A stretch of 64,000 bases of DNA from Antedon mediterranea (taxonomy: Eukaryota > Echinodermata > Crinoidea > Comatulida > Antedonidae). The stretch spans positions 26,162,070 through 26,226,069 of the forward strand of contig NC_092671.1 in NCBI RefSeq assembly GCF_964355755.1, in the 5' to 3' direction. Below the pieces are notes generated by a model that did no database searches, was not told where the DNA came from, and worked only from the letters and a program-made list of their open reading frames with translations. This document shows, piece by piece, positions 34,825 to 46,599 of the stretch. Position numbers and translations under genes: made by a program. The first letter of the stretch is position 1; each line of letters begins with the position of its first letter.

Positions 34825-36422
34825 ATATTGTTTACAACAACAAAATTAAAATGTGTCCATTACATTTGCTATGCATTTTTAGGCATTTATATATTAATTG
34901 TATTTTTTGTGTAATAATTAATATAATAAATTATGTCTATGTTGACATTGACAAAACTGTAAAGAGGGATGAGTTTCCTATACCAATTCTAAATGTATGA
35001 TTATGCTTCCAAAATATTTGATTTACATAAATATTATATTTTAGTGGCAAAATGATGTGTGTACAGTGTATTAATTACTAACTCATAGATTATAATGCAA
35101 CGTAACTATTTCACATTTTATTTTGATACCAAAGAATCATCTTCCATATGTAGGCGATGTAGGTTATTTCACCATGGGAAATTAAACAATCGATCTTTTT
35201 GGTAGTCTATGCGTAAAATCCGCTGAACAATGTTGACATAATACAGCAAAATATTCACATTGTTCAAGCGAGCGATTATCACAAGCGATTAGGTACAAAA
35301 GTGCGAATTCGCCACTTTATCTTTATCGATCGAGACGGCCTTTTATAATGGGTGTGTTTCTCCGTTTAGTTTATCTTGTTTGTCGGATTATTCTTAAGCC
35401 GGATAGAACGCCATTGTCTGATATTGATGGAATCGACTAAGCGTTGAATAGATTTATATTTTTCCGAAGGACGCCTATCAACCACAAACAAAAAAAAATA
35501 ACGTGGAAAATTATGGAGGCCATGACGTATATTGGGGTAAAAAATATGAATGATAAATATTTAAATTTCAAGACATTCTAAAAGGAAGACGACGAAGCAT
35601 TGGTTTTTCTCGAAAGATTCAGTGATATTGGAAAGTTATTTCGTACAATTTAGCAGTATTAGTAGAAACAAACTTAAGCTCCCAATGTCTATTTTCACCG
35701 TCATATGATACTTCATGATGTGATTACTTGATAATCTAGTGATTTGAAATGTTGATATGCCAGTGTTAAATTACAGGTCTGCAACATTAACATGTCTGAT
35801 ACACTATTCAATTTGTATTCATACAAATGTTAGTAATTAATTGAACCATACAAGACGTCATTAGGCAATACTTAATAATATCCGTAATATAATAATATAA
35901 AACAAACTCCGAATAAGTGAGGCAAGCCATTAGGATTCAATGTTTCAAACTTTATATGTTCAGCTTTCGAATAAAGTTCAAATATAGGCTATGGGGCATG
36001 GCCTTCTATCGTTTCATTTCGTGATCCCCTATCGGGGGGGAGAATAAAATTGCTATGACAATTATAACAAAAATATAGATAACCTTAAACTGGCCGGTCC
36101 CGCTTGTAAATTTTACGCGTCAACGAAATATGTTTGTTTTTATATGTATTTTATTGCGATATAGAAGATTTTTGTAGGTCAGTACAGGTCGCACAATTGA
36201 CCAATCAAAAAATTTGTCTTTTAACTCATGGAGCTGTGCAACAGTAACTGTCCAATCAGATTCCCTTACACAGCGGGATACGGCTACTAGACGATCGTAA
36301 ACAAACATGTGTTGTTCTTCTGGAGCGCGGAGCAGGAAGATGTCATCTTCTGATGATCAAAAACGTTGTTATTGACACAATACATCTAATTCTGGGACAA
36401 TATTAACATTCACAGAAACCAA

Positions 36423-38407
36423 ATGGAAAACTTTTTTAATGTGTACAAAAAGTTGGTGCAATCTAAGCGGCAATCAAAAGGAGTTTTGTAGCCGCAGAGG
36501 AGCTTACCAATACTTGTTACCAATTCCTGGCGACGCTGGATGTCATAAAAAGATGCTATCAATATTTCACTGATTGTAGCAAACAAAGGCGAGCAGTAAA
36601 ATATGAAATAGAGGATGTTAATTCATCCAACAATGAAGAAGGTAAATTCTATTTGTTTTAATGATAGGTCTAGCCTAGGCTAGGCCCCTACTAAGTAGAC
36701 CTACTAGGCCTAGTAATTAGTTCATATCATACTGCCTTGCTAAAAAAAGCCTAGCTAGGTAGGTTGGCGGTGGGTAGTCTACAAAGTTTATTTTTTTAAT
36801 ATGTATTAAGCCTACGTAGAGTAGGCTAGGCCTAGTATATAATTTTTTTTAAATATCTGGGCCAACAAAAAATGAACCCATAATTACAATATGAATTAGG
36901 CCTAGCTAGGGTGGCCCCCAGTATTATTGTGTAGTGGACCTAGTTTGATGGTACCCCCATCTTGGGAAAAAACATTTGCATTTTATTATTCAATGTGGTA
37001 ATGCATGCAAACCTTGGCAAGTAGCCTCAGGCAAGGACAGAATGGACCAACCTGATACTTTGTGTTGTTATTTGAGACATATTATTTGAATTCTTGTACT
37101 GCAATATTAAATAGTGTATAGATGATACTGAACTGATTATATTATTATATTTATTACACAAACATTTAGAATCATAAATATTATTAGTATTCTTTTTTTT
37201 TACAGAAGAATTTCAAGGATTAGAGTCAACAGAAGAGTTACTAAACGAAGGAGAGTTCTGCGATCACATGTAGCAATTACACAAACTGCATAAAAAATGC
37301 TGAACGAAGTCGAAGAGTAGCCATCGGCTCACAAACAATTAAAATACCAAAAGCCGAACAGCAAATTCCAGAACAGTTGAAAACATTTTTATCTGCTAAT
37401 CAAGTTCTTCTTTCAAATATGAAGCATGTGTGAAGCAGATCACCTCAAGGGAATAAATGTATTCATAACATCATCATTATTATGCCATTCTATTTCAGAA
37501 TCAAATGGAAAAGTTTTAATCAAGAAGAGGCAGACACCAGAATGTTTCTGTATGCGAAGTATGCTGCACACCATGGTGGTAAAGATATTGTTACAATCAG
37601 CCCTGACACTGATGATGTTTTTATTATTGGATTGGCATTTTGCAAAAGTCTGCATGGCTCTCACCTATATTTCAATACTGGAAAAGATGCTAATCTCCGA
37701 ACAATTCATCTGCAGGCTATTCAGGAACATATTGGAAATGATGTTTCAAATGCATTAATTAGACTACATTGCTTCACAGGATGCGATTCAGTCAAAGCTT
37801 TTTTTGGGAACGGTAAAGTGAAGGCAATGAAACTCGTAATGGAAAACTCTAATTTATGCATTCTTTTCATTGGGCAATTCTACCAGCAAACTTTCAGATG
37901 AATTACTTTGTGATCTAGAAACATTTGTGTGTAGGCTGTACAGTATTGTCACAAGAACCAATCTGTCAATGAAGTAAGGTATGCAATGTTCTCAATGAGC
38001 TGAAAATATGATGCCACCCAATAAAGATACTGTATGTAAACATATTCAGCATGCCAATTCTCAAGCTTCAATTCACAAAGCTAGTTTTATTCAACAACAA
38101 AATGCTCCATCTCCTGTTGGAAATGGGTGGAAGATGGCCGATAATAAACTCGTAATTGACTGGATGGAGAAGCAACCTGCTCTACACAGCATTCTCGAAT
38201 TGTCATCCTGGTCATGTAAAAAGTCAAAATGCAATGAAGGGGTTGCAAATGAAAAATGCTGTGTATCCTTAGGATTCTCTTGTACAGAATTATGCTCGTG
38301 CAAAAACTGTAACAATCTTCTTCATACATCAGATGTTTGAAATTGATGGAGATGATAGCGATGATGAGGAAGAGTTTGAGCAGGAAGAACTTTTTAGTGT
38401 AGTTTAA
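36423..38407 (+). pseudogene. Decayed transposon gene: EADTR-motif protein with Cys-rich tail
   Basis: Pieces in shifting frames. A first exon has an early TAG and a good donor at 36641. After a T-rich acceptor at 37205 comes an acidic stretch, then I-P-K-A-E-Q-Q-I-P-E-Q-L. The clearest part is 37482-37901: E-E-A-D-T-R-M-F-L, then S-P-D-T-D-D-V-F and L-H-C-F-T-G-C-D-S-V-K-A-F. Then come M-P-P-N-K-D-T, V-I-D-W-M-E and a cysteine cluster (C-x4-C, C-C, C-x3-C-x-C-x2-C) near 38215-38320, and an acidic end stopping at 38405. This domain order is common in multi-copy invertebrate proteins; the conserved Asp residues suggest a PIN-like nuclease fold, which is an inference. Frameshifts and stops make this copy dead. 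Confidence 0.65.
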
Positions 38408-38463
38408 GTGTAATTTATGGTTTACAAATGTTCATTTTACTTGGTCTACATGATTTTAATGTA

Positions 38464-38995
38464 ATAGGCCTATAATATGTAAATTTATATTAAACTATTT
38501 TGTAACTTAACTATTTTGTAACGTAAAGGATGAACCATGAGAAAGTATAAATAAAGAACCCATGAGGTGATAAGCAATATTAAGACACAGGAGTATTATA
38601 AGAAACTTTCTACTTTGATGCTTACAATACATTAATATGCCTATAAAATGTAAATTTATATTAAACTATTTTGTAACTTAACTATTTTGTAACGTAACGG
38701 ATGAACCATGAGAAAGTATAAAATAAAGAACCCATGAGATGATAAGCAATATTAAGAAACAGGAGTATTATAAGAAACTTTGCTGTAATACAGTAATTTC
38801 ATTTATTTGTTACTAATTGATTATAATTCTATGTTATACATCTACAATGAAAACAATAATGCAACATTTGATTTATTACTAATTGATTATAATTCTATGT
38901 TATACATCTACAATGAAAACAATAATGCAACATTTGATTTATTACTAATTGATTATAATTCTATGTTATGCATCCAATGAAAACAAAAAGTTGCA
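38464..38995. repeat. Tandem repeats in the transposon 3' region
   Basis: A block of about 143 bp at 38467-38610 is repeated at 38639-38783 (ATGTAAATTTATATTAAACT, GGATGAACCATGAGAAAGTA). It is followed by three copies of a 66-bp unit (TTACTAATTGATTATAATTC, GCAACATTTGATT). Confidence 0.75.
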
Positions 38996-39489
38996 ATTAT
39001 ATAGGAGAGATAATATTAATAAATATTTTGTGACAGCATAGTCATGAATTATAAAGATTGAAAATGCATCTTCTTTTCAGTGTGCTTAAATAAATATTAA
39101 TTAAGGTTTACTAACAGATACATTTCTTACAAGGACTACAATATTAATCTCAAAATTATGATAAAAATATTGCATGTTAAATGTGAAAGAAAGATACAGT
39201 ATAAGTTATTCCAATGGAACGATTGTATTTTATCCAGTACTAACACTAACAGAAAATATACAAAATAGAGGGCGCTATTTCTATGTATTTCTTTATGTTG
39301 AGAAATTCGATTTTTTTACACCTAAAATTACACTTATTGCGTAACTTTTGAAAGCGGGACCGGCTGAATTTGTGTTAATCTAATTATTAACTATAAACTG
39401 TGTGAATATCTTCCTCCCCCCCGTTAGGAGATCACGAAATTCGTTTTCTAGGCCTCTTTTTGGCTCATGCCCCATAGCCTAATATTGAA

Positions 39490-41815
39490 TCGTAGGTTTT
39501 CCTCATTTTTTCGGAATTGTTTATATTGTTTTATCGTTATATATCAGGCTTATTAGTTCATTCTCTGGTATAAGATATGACCTGTCGTATTAAATGCATC
39601 CAATGAATGCGAACGCGATTTTTCGCGCACGTGCTTTATTCACGTTAATCATTCACCACAAAATTGCTCTATAATTACGTTGGAAAATCATGCTTTTCTA
39701 AAAATGCATAGAGAGGAGGGAGAGAGAGGAGTGGGGAGAGGCTTCTGTCCATATTTCGAAATCCGGAATGATCCACCGCTGAAATTCGTATAAAAGTTAA
39801 ACTTAACAAGATCAAATAAGTAACAGTATAATTTTGTTAAATATAAAAGAAGAAGAATCACATTTTATTGATTTACGTCACGATTTAGCTGTCATCTAAA
39901 TTATCTATGTTTAGTCTCTAGATTTTTACTCTAATTTGTATTCTTTCAATAAACCTCATTGTAGAAAATAAGTAATTTCACTGCAACCTTTTCTGAAAAC
40001 CAACATTGCCTTTGGTAGACCTTTTATTATAAATTCCATTCCATTACTTACAATTATTTTACAATAGTTGTTAAATTTATAAACATAATGTTAGGGCGAG
40101 AGAGTTGACCGAGAGATTAATTTGAAAGTACATTTAAACAACCGCGGCATATTAATCGTCATTTAATTTTGTGATAATAATATCAATGCATTGGAATAAT
40201 TGAATATAGTGACATATTATAGCCAATGGGTGATTAGTGGTTTAAGGTAATTTGTATTTATTATCATACAAAATGTATCGACGACACGTTAAGTTTTAAA
40301 CAACCAACCTTGCATCATTATTCGCAATGCCGGTAGAGAATGGTTGATTTTTAATTATATTTTTGCTACTCGGAGACTGCGGAAATTAACAAACTCGTAG
40401 AAAAATAAAACCCAATTCTTGATTTTCTTTTGTAGAATTAGGCATTGATATGTATGTAATCAATCTTATATCACATAATATTATATCTAAAAAAAATAAT
40501 CATACTTTACGTTTCAGAAACATAAAGCGTTAGAAGTGATCTTTTATCGAGTTGATAGATTGTCCGGTGATTTTTTAATTCAGTATGTCTTTTCTGATGA
40601 CAATAGGGCATCTTTTCATTGGAAAATTAATTTCAATTAAAATTACAATAAAATAGATACTATATGTAACATCAGGAGCGTATGGTGGAGGTAATGTCGG
40701 TGTCATGTCAGAGACAATAAACTACGTAGCGATAAAATACACAAGAAGATAGGTTGTTAGGAGAAAAAAACCTGTAGGTGCTGTATATTGTCTCTATAAG
40801 ACGGTATGGATGTTTTCGTGATGTGAAGTTTAATATGGTTTAAGAAAGTAAACTGCATAATGTTCCAAAAATGTTATCCAAATATAAAAGAAGGAGAAAG
40901 CAACCTATAGTATGTCATGGAGTAGGGTGGATTCCTTTCCTCATGATATTATAAAACATTCTTTTAAATAGGTTGTAATTGGTTCACTATGACTAATATA
41001 AACTAAAATTAATTTGAAAATGATTGAACAATACCAAATAACATTGATTTTTAACAAAATTACTTGTATCTTAGAGTTAAATACCATACTGCATTGACTG
41101 GCATATTATATATTATAGTGATGAATGGGGTTGCTTTATTATTTGTTAACAAGCAACATGTTTTCAATATTTATATTATAATTTAAATTTATTTGTGTTT
41201 GAAGGGTTATGGACAAAGCTTATATCTTACCCTGCTACCTACTGCTAATTTGCCAAATTTGAATCTATTATACAATTTTTTTCTTAATGTGGGTTGAAAT
41301 TTCATTGATGGCTTTAATTGCAAGAAAATGATAAACGTGTTAAACGATCTTTATTAATATTGAGTTAATGGGTGTCATTATTCATTATATATTAGACGTT
41401 TTAAAGCAGATAATAGTTTGCATGCGTTAAATCAAATATTTTAAATATTTTAATAGAGTAATGCAAATATTATATAAAATGCAGTGTCGATTTAAATGTC
41501 ATCAAATCGGTTTAATATACAGTCTTACAGAATTCCATTTATTTTAAATTAAGATTGTAATTGTAAATCGGAATAATTATCATTCCGTGTGAAAACGGAT
41601 TTATTACTTTATACATGTTTTGCATATAGTGTCTCAACAAATTTAGGGCCAGAATAGTACATCCAGCAATTCATAAACTTTAGAGGCAGTTCAACTGTTC
41701 CTTTTATATCTATCAGATTTAAAGCGTGGTTCCGACTAAAGACACAACGCAAGGACGTAGACGCAGAGCGCAAGCGAGTTTGACCATTCAAATAATCAAA
41801 CCATTTGAATGCAGC
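39490..41815. other. Intergenic between transposon and repeat cluster
   Basis: AT-rich. A purine-rich GAGAGGAGGGAGAGAGAGGA stretch lies at 39711-39750, and an AAGCGTGGTTCCGAC fragment near 41720. No exon pattern recognised. Confidence 0.5.
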
Positions 41816-41959
41816 TAATGAATATTATATAACACCTATATAAATTCCTGTCATTTGATTGGACGAATGTGGGTCACATGGCGTGCAATAGTACGCACTA
41901 TTCAACGATCGTTAAATAGTACTTTTTGAAACATTTTTGTGTACGAAAAAAAAACGTCT

Positions 41960-42140
41960 AGATGTTATATAAAACAAATAATGAATGTTTTGTATTCGTG
42001 TAATGGTACAAATAATGGCACTTGGTGAATGATGAAAGGTTATATCAACTCGGCTTTGCCTCGTTGATATAACCTTTCATCATTCACCTCGTGCCATTAT
42101 TTGTACCATTGCACTCATAAACATTCATTATTTGTATACT
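41960..42140. repeat. Long foldback palindrome, copy 1
   Basis: Arms of about 75 bp: AAACAAATAATGAATGTTTT through GGTTATATCAAC, mirrored by GTTGATATAACC through AACATTCATTATTTG, around a short CTCGGCTTTGCCTC loop. No ORF. Confidence 0.75.
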
Positions 42141-42493
42141 AGTAACAAAGAAACGCATATAGCATTCACAATCATGAAATTGATAGATTTGGTTAAACAT
42201 TAAGAAAATGTTTTGAATTTGTGTTATTAATTTAAATTTTAACTTTATTCATTTTAAAACAATCTTTGATTTTTGTCAGATTTACATTGCTCAAAAGAAC
42301 ACATATTCTTTGTACGCGCGCGTTTAATCAATGATAATAATGTTAGTTTTTGTACGCTCGTGTTCAATCACTGATAATAATTATACAGTTTGTCTACGCG
42401 CGCCTTTATTAACTAATATTATATAACACCTAAATAAATTCCTGTCATTTGATGGGACGATTGTGGGTCACATGGCGTGCAATTGTACGCACT

Positions 42494-42990
42494 ATTTTTT
42501 TCAATTCAATTCATCGACATTTTTATTCCATAATCAAAATAAAAACGTATACAAATACAATACAAATAATAAGATAATGGAATGGGATACAAAATAAGCA
42601 CAAGTGCTTTAAGCATGTAACCCTAACAAAAAGATCAAACAATTAGTACAAACAAAAAGAACAAACCAAAATAACATAATGTGATTTACTTAACTTAAAT
42701 ATTTCTATTGTTATAATATTGCTTTAATCTCTGTTTAAACAAACTTAAAGTGGGGGATTGTTTTATATAGTCTGTTAAATTGTTCCAAATATGTGTTCCT
42801 TGGTAGGAAATACATTGCTGTCCGACTTTGGTGCGTTTTAGTTGTGGACAGTAGTTTGACCTGTTTCTAGTTGAGTAATTATGGAATGAGGCAGGTGTAC
42901 TAAATAAGTTATTAAATGATTCAGGTAATAGATTATGTTTATATTGATACATAAATATAGCAGTGTGTTTTGTATAAAGGTCAAAAATAT
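42494..42990 (-). mobile_element. 5'-truncated LINE (CR1/L2-like) with ORF2 C-terminus
   Basis: The minus strand encodes M-Y-Q-Y-K-H-N-L-L-P-E-S-F, H-N-Y-S-T-R-N-R-S-N-Y, then Q-G-T-H-I-W-N-N-L and a stop after about 85 codons (42695-42952). This is the usual end of a CR1/Jockey-like reverse transcriptase ORF. A 3' UTR and a TTGAATTGAAAAAAA tail follow. It is truncated before the catalytic region. Confidence 0.75.
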
Positions 42991-43024
42991 TAAACGATCG
43001 TTTAATAGTACTTTTTGAAACATT

Positions 43025-43270
43025 TTTCTGTACGAAAAAAAAAACGTTTCGCGGATGAAAAAAAATCTAGTACACAAATTATCCTATGATATGGCTCTGT
43101 ACTGTGAAATACAACAGCGCCACCTGTCGTCTGGCCTCTGTTTCGTTTTTCTTTTAAAAATTTGTGTACGAAAAAAAAACGTTTCGCGGATGAAAACAAA
43201 TCTAGTACACAAATTACCCTATGATATGGCTCTGCTGTACCGTGAAATACAACAGCGCCACCTGTCGTCT
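43025..43270. repeat. Tandem duplication of about 115-130 bp
   Basis: AACGTTTCGCGGATGAAAA, TCTAGTACACAAATTA, CCTATGATATGGCTCTG and ACAGCGCCACCTGTCGTCTG occur twice in order. Confidence 0.7.
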
Positions 43271-43777
43271 GGTCTCAGTTTCATTTGTAAACATCACCGC
43301 GAGATATGCAACAGCAGCAGATATTTGTGTATGATTTGGACATTATGTACTAATTTCATTCAAAAAGGCATTTAAATTAGCTTTAGATCGTTTTTAGGAT
43401 TTTGATTAATTAATGGGGACATCCCTACAAGACGTGGAATTGTTGGAAAAACCATAATTAGCTTAGATAAGTTCCAATTGTCAGTCGAAATTTTGCTTTT
43501 CAGCCAAGCTAGTACAAGGCTACTAGGTCTAGCCTAGGCCATGCTAGTATTAGGCTAGGCCTAGCCTAGGCGTTTTAGCCTTGCTAGGCCTAGGATTGTT
43601 TGGTCGTTTGTTGTCATAATTAACACAAAAGTAGGTGTGTTTACGAAATCCATATAAATATAACATTTAATATAAAATTATTAAAAACCAAATGTTACTG
43701 TTTTTAATCAATGTGAATGAAATGTAGTAGGCTTTAGCTAGGCTACCTTTTATTTTATTCAAATGACAAGAATTTAT

Positions 43778-43968
43778 TTAGATGTTATATAAAACAAATA
43801 ATGAATGTTTTGTATTCGAGTAATGGTACAAATAATGGCACTTGGTGAATGATGAAAGGTTATATTTCAACTCGGCTCATCGCCTCGTTGAAATATAACC
43901 TTTGATCATTCACCTCGTGCCATTATTTGTACCATTACACTCATAAACATTCATTATTTGTATACTAT
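43778..43968. repeat. Long foldback palindrome, copy 2
   Basis: Same as 41960-42140 with a slightly longer centre (CAACTCGGCTCATCGCCTCG). Two copies within 2 kb indicate a mobile foldback/MITE family. Confidence 0.75.
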
Positions 43969-45086
43969 TGATACAGTTTTTGTAAACTCGCGTTCAGTAA
44001 CTGATACTAATGTTTAGCACGTGCTCGTAGGATGATAATCGTATGGTTTGTGCGTCCTCGTCAACTGTGTTATTAGACTTCGCTAAAATTATTTCATGTG
44101 ATAGAATAGTTACTAACATGGTTAATATAATAACTAACTTTATTAAATTATATAATAACTATATTTAAATAGGCGCCTGCATGTGGTTTCACATGTCACA
44201 TTGATAGAGCTGTGATAATGTAATATTTATGGTACAAAGCAATGTGCGATTTCGGCAAAACACATCAACATGAGACTGTACAGATTGCTAGTGAAACAAA
44301 CTTTTATTCAAAAAAATAAGAACAGAAACGTTGGTCATTTTATACGCTGGCAGAACATAACATTATAAATAGTGCTTTATTTAACATTAATAAATTGTTT
44401 TCAAGATATAAATATGAATATACAATTATTTCAGGTTTAAGGTGTTTATTTTTAGTTATACTTTTACAGACCATTTACCAATGAAACATCGTGGTACGTC
44501 TCTATTTAATAATTCAATAAATTTATAATAGGAGTAATAGTTGATGTTTTAAGACAATTTTATGTAAAAAATAAATAAAAAGGGTTTGGAATGTACTTAA
44601 TTCTCTCATACGAAGAATTCAACACTACAGTATCATACTGTAAACATTTTTGTTTTTGTTGAATTGTTGAATTTTTATGAATTCCCAATTCATTTTAAAA
44701 CAACTCAACTGATGTATTTAACTTTATTATTGTTTATGAAAACACATTATTACCAAATTGCTAAAATTCAGTCGATAAAAAGACTGGTCCGGCTCCTTAC
44801 AGGCACGAATATTATATTTCGGTGCAGGCTACAGAGCACTGTGTGAACGAGCTGGTCTTACTGGATATCTGTTAGTGGAAATTCGTGATTATTTTCTTAA
44901 ATACACAGCGCGGTAATTATTCATTCATTCATACCCCAAACAAAATACATGATACATTTTGACTATGAAACCAACAAACATGTACTGCACTTTATCAGGT
45001 ACTACAATAGTGCCCTCGTTCACTAATGTCATTTAAACCAAAGAAAACGACAGTTTTTGATAAAAACTATATTTAAACATTCCATT

Positions 45087-45092
45087 TTTATT
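45087..45092 (-). terminator. Poly(A) signal of the prohormone gene (candidate)
   Basis: AATAAA on the minus strand about 180 nt after the stop codon. Confidence 0.4.
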
Positions 45093-45272
45093 ATCAATAA
45101 TAAGCAATATTTATCATTTATTATAATTATTATGCAAATAATGTATATTATGTTGTGAAATTGATAGACAATGGTACTGGACAAGGCCTGGAATGTTATA
45201 GGAAGGAACTTCGGTTTTCTTGGGCTCAAACGGATTTTAATACTATTTTTTCTATATAAAAAAAACCGCCCT

Positions 45273-46593
45273 TCAATTCCTCCGCTGTTGTAAATCGATG
45301 ATCTGTAAAATTGCTGCGAGAAGTCCCATATTATCTTCATCTGTGGAGCAGAATATAAATACAGTTGTTAGATAGTGGTTTGGTATTCATGATTTTGCAG
45401 TTTAGTATAGCAAGTCGCATATGCTAGTAATAGTAACCCCATTTTATAGTCAGACTGTTAGTTAGGTTTGCGTTTTGTATTCTGTCAAATCAGTTGGTTG
45501 TCAGTTGGTTATGATAAGTTAGTTTAGTTGGTTGATAGTCAGATAGTAGGGCCTAAGTTAGTATTTAGTTTAGCTAACCCGGTTCGGTAGCTAAAGGTAA
45601 CGGTATTTGTCATCGTCCTGAAGCTGTAGGCCTAATAACTGGAAACTAAACCAAGCAAGCACGGACCAATGGCACACGTAACCAACGCCTACCCAGATCA
45701 GCACACCAATCCCCTACTCTTTTCGAATAATAGGGGGGTTTCGCAACCTTACGAATACGATAACGAAAACGGATACGTCACACATTTTTTAAACTTTTGA
45801 GCTGCTCCCATTTCAAATTCGTAAAGCGTATTCGTGTTGACGAATATCACCAGTCAAATTCGTAACTACAAAACGAATATAGTTTTTGATCTATTTTGCA
45901 CATTTTGCATTTGAATCAGGAATGATTCATGATTTATAATATAATTATAGATTTATTGAAAGTAATTTTCTAAAGTAATTTACTAAAATGCCAAGTCAAT
46001 TTTGATAAATAGTAGTTTTTAAAGTCCTCCCTCGCTTTGACGTTACGCTAGGCTAGGCCTGGGCAGCCAAGCAACACGTACCTGCGCTTCGTTCAACTTT
46101 ACCGCAGTCATTTTTTTGTACTACGGCGCCTCAATATTCGTTGCCATGCGAAACAGATTTTTACTGGCTTACGAAAACGATTACGTGTGTTTGTGACGAA
46201 TATGTTTAATGTTTATCGAATAACATAAGCTAGTTTATTCCCATATCATTACCATCATTTGCTGAAGGATTAAGCCAGTTTTATTAGACTGCACTATATA
46301 TGGCAACATTCTCCAAACCCAAGAAACATATAGGCCTATAGCTTATAGGCCTACAATAAATACCAAGGTAGTGTTCACATACCTTGTACTGTTTCTGTAT
46401 GTGTCCTTCTTCTACGATCAAGTCCTATACCTCTTTCAGGATTGTGACAGCGAATATGCCATACATAACAAGAGCAATCTGCAGGCGGTCGACTTTTGCA
46501 GTTTGAAGGGCAAGAACAAGCATCCACATCGGAAGAATTAATTGAAAATAAGACTACGGATAGATATAGTAGGGCTAGCCGAAAGCCTAACAT
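45273..46593 (-). CDS. Secreted six-cysteine peptide prohormone (possible orexin-type)
   Basis: Two coding exons: 46383-46593 (211 nt) and 45273-45340 (68 nt), joined in phase 1 through a GATG... codon, giving 92 residues and TGA. The acceptor before the ATG is TTTTTATTTCAG, the donor CAAG then GTATGT, and the second acceptor CTGCTCCACAG. Residues 1-20 are a signal peptide (M-L-G-F-R-L-A-L-L-Y-L-S-V-V-L-F). Residues 26-49 hold six cysteines spaced C-x-C-x3-C-x7-C-x-C-x6-C. An N-P-E-R-G-I-G-L-D stretch and a tetrabasic R-R-R-R site (60-63) follow, then an acidic tail ending L-Q-Q-R-R-N. Signal peptide, then peptide, then polybasic site is the layout of a neuropeptide precursor. The C-S-C-Y-x-W core and position directly after the signal recall orexins. 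That identity is inference; another Cys-rich hormone or toxin-like peptide is possible. Confidence 0.7.
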
Positions 46594-46599
46594 ATCTGA

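Larger units (their letters stand above)
35986..39480 (+). mobile_element. DNA transposon, about 3.5 kb, with 5-bp target duplication
   Basis: Left end AGGCTATGGGGCATG and right end CATGCCCCATAGCCT are inverted and flanked by AATAT on both sides (35981-35985, 39481-39485). Matching inner blocks extend the similarity to about 140 bp: TTTCGTGATC, CGGGGGGG and GCCGGTCCCGCTT near both ends. It holds a broken gene (see 36423-38407) and 3' tandem repeats. I cannot name the superfamily; a 5-bp duplication and GGGG-rich ends are its marks. Confidence 0.75.
41819..43050. repeat. Two copies of a dispersed repeat, the second split by a LINE
   Basis: Copy 1 (41819-41960) reads ACACCTATATAAATTCCTGT, GGTCACATGGCGTGCAAT, CGATCGTTAAATAGTACT. 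Copy 2 has the same left half at 42413-42493 and right half at 42991-43050, with a LINE end between, so the LINE inserted into copy 2. Confidence 0.65.
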
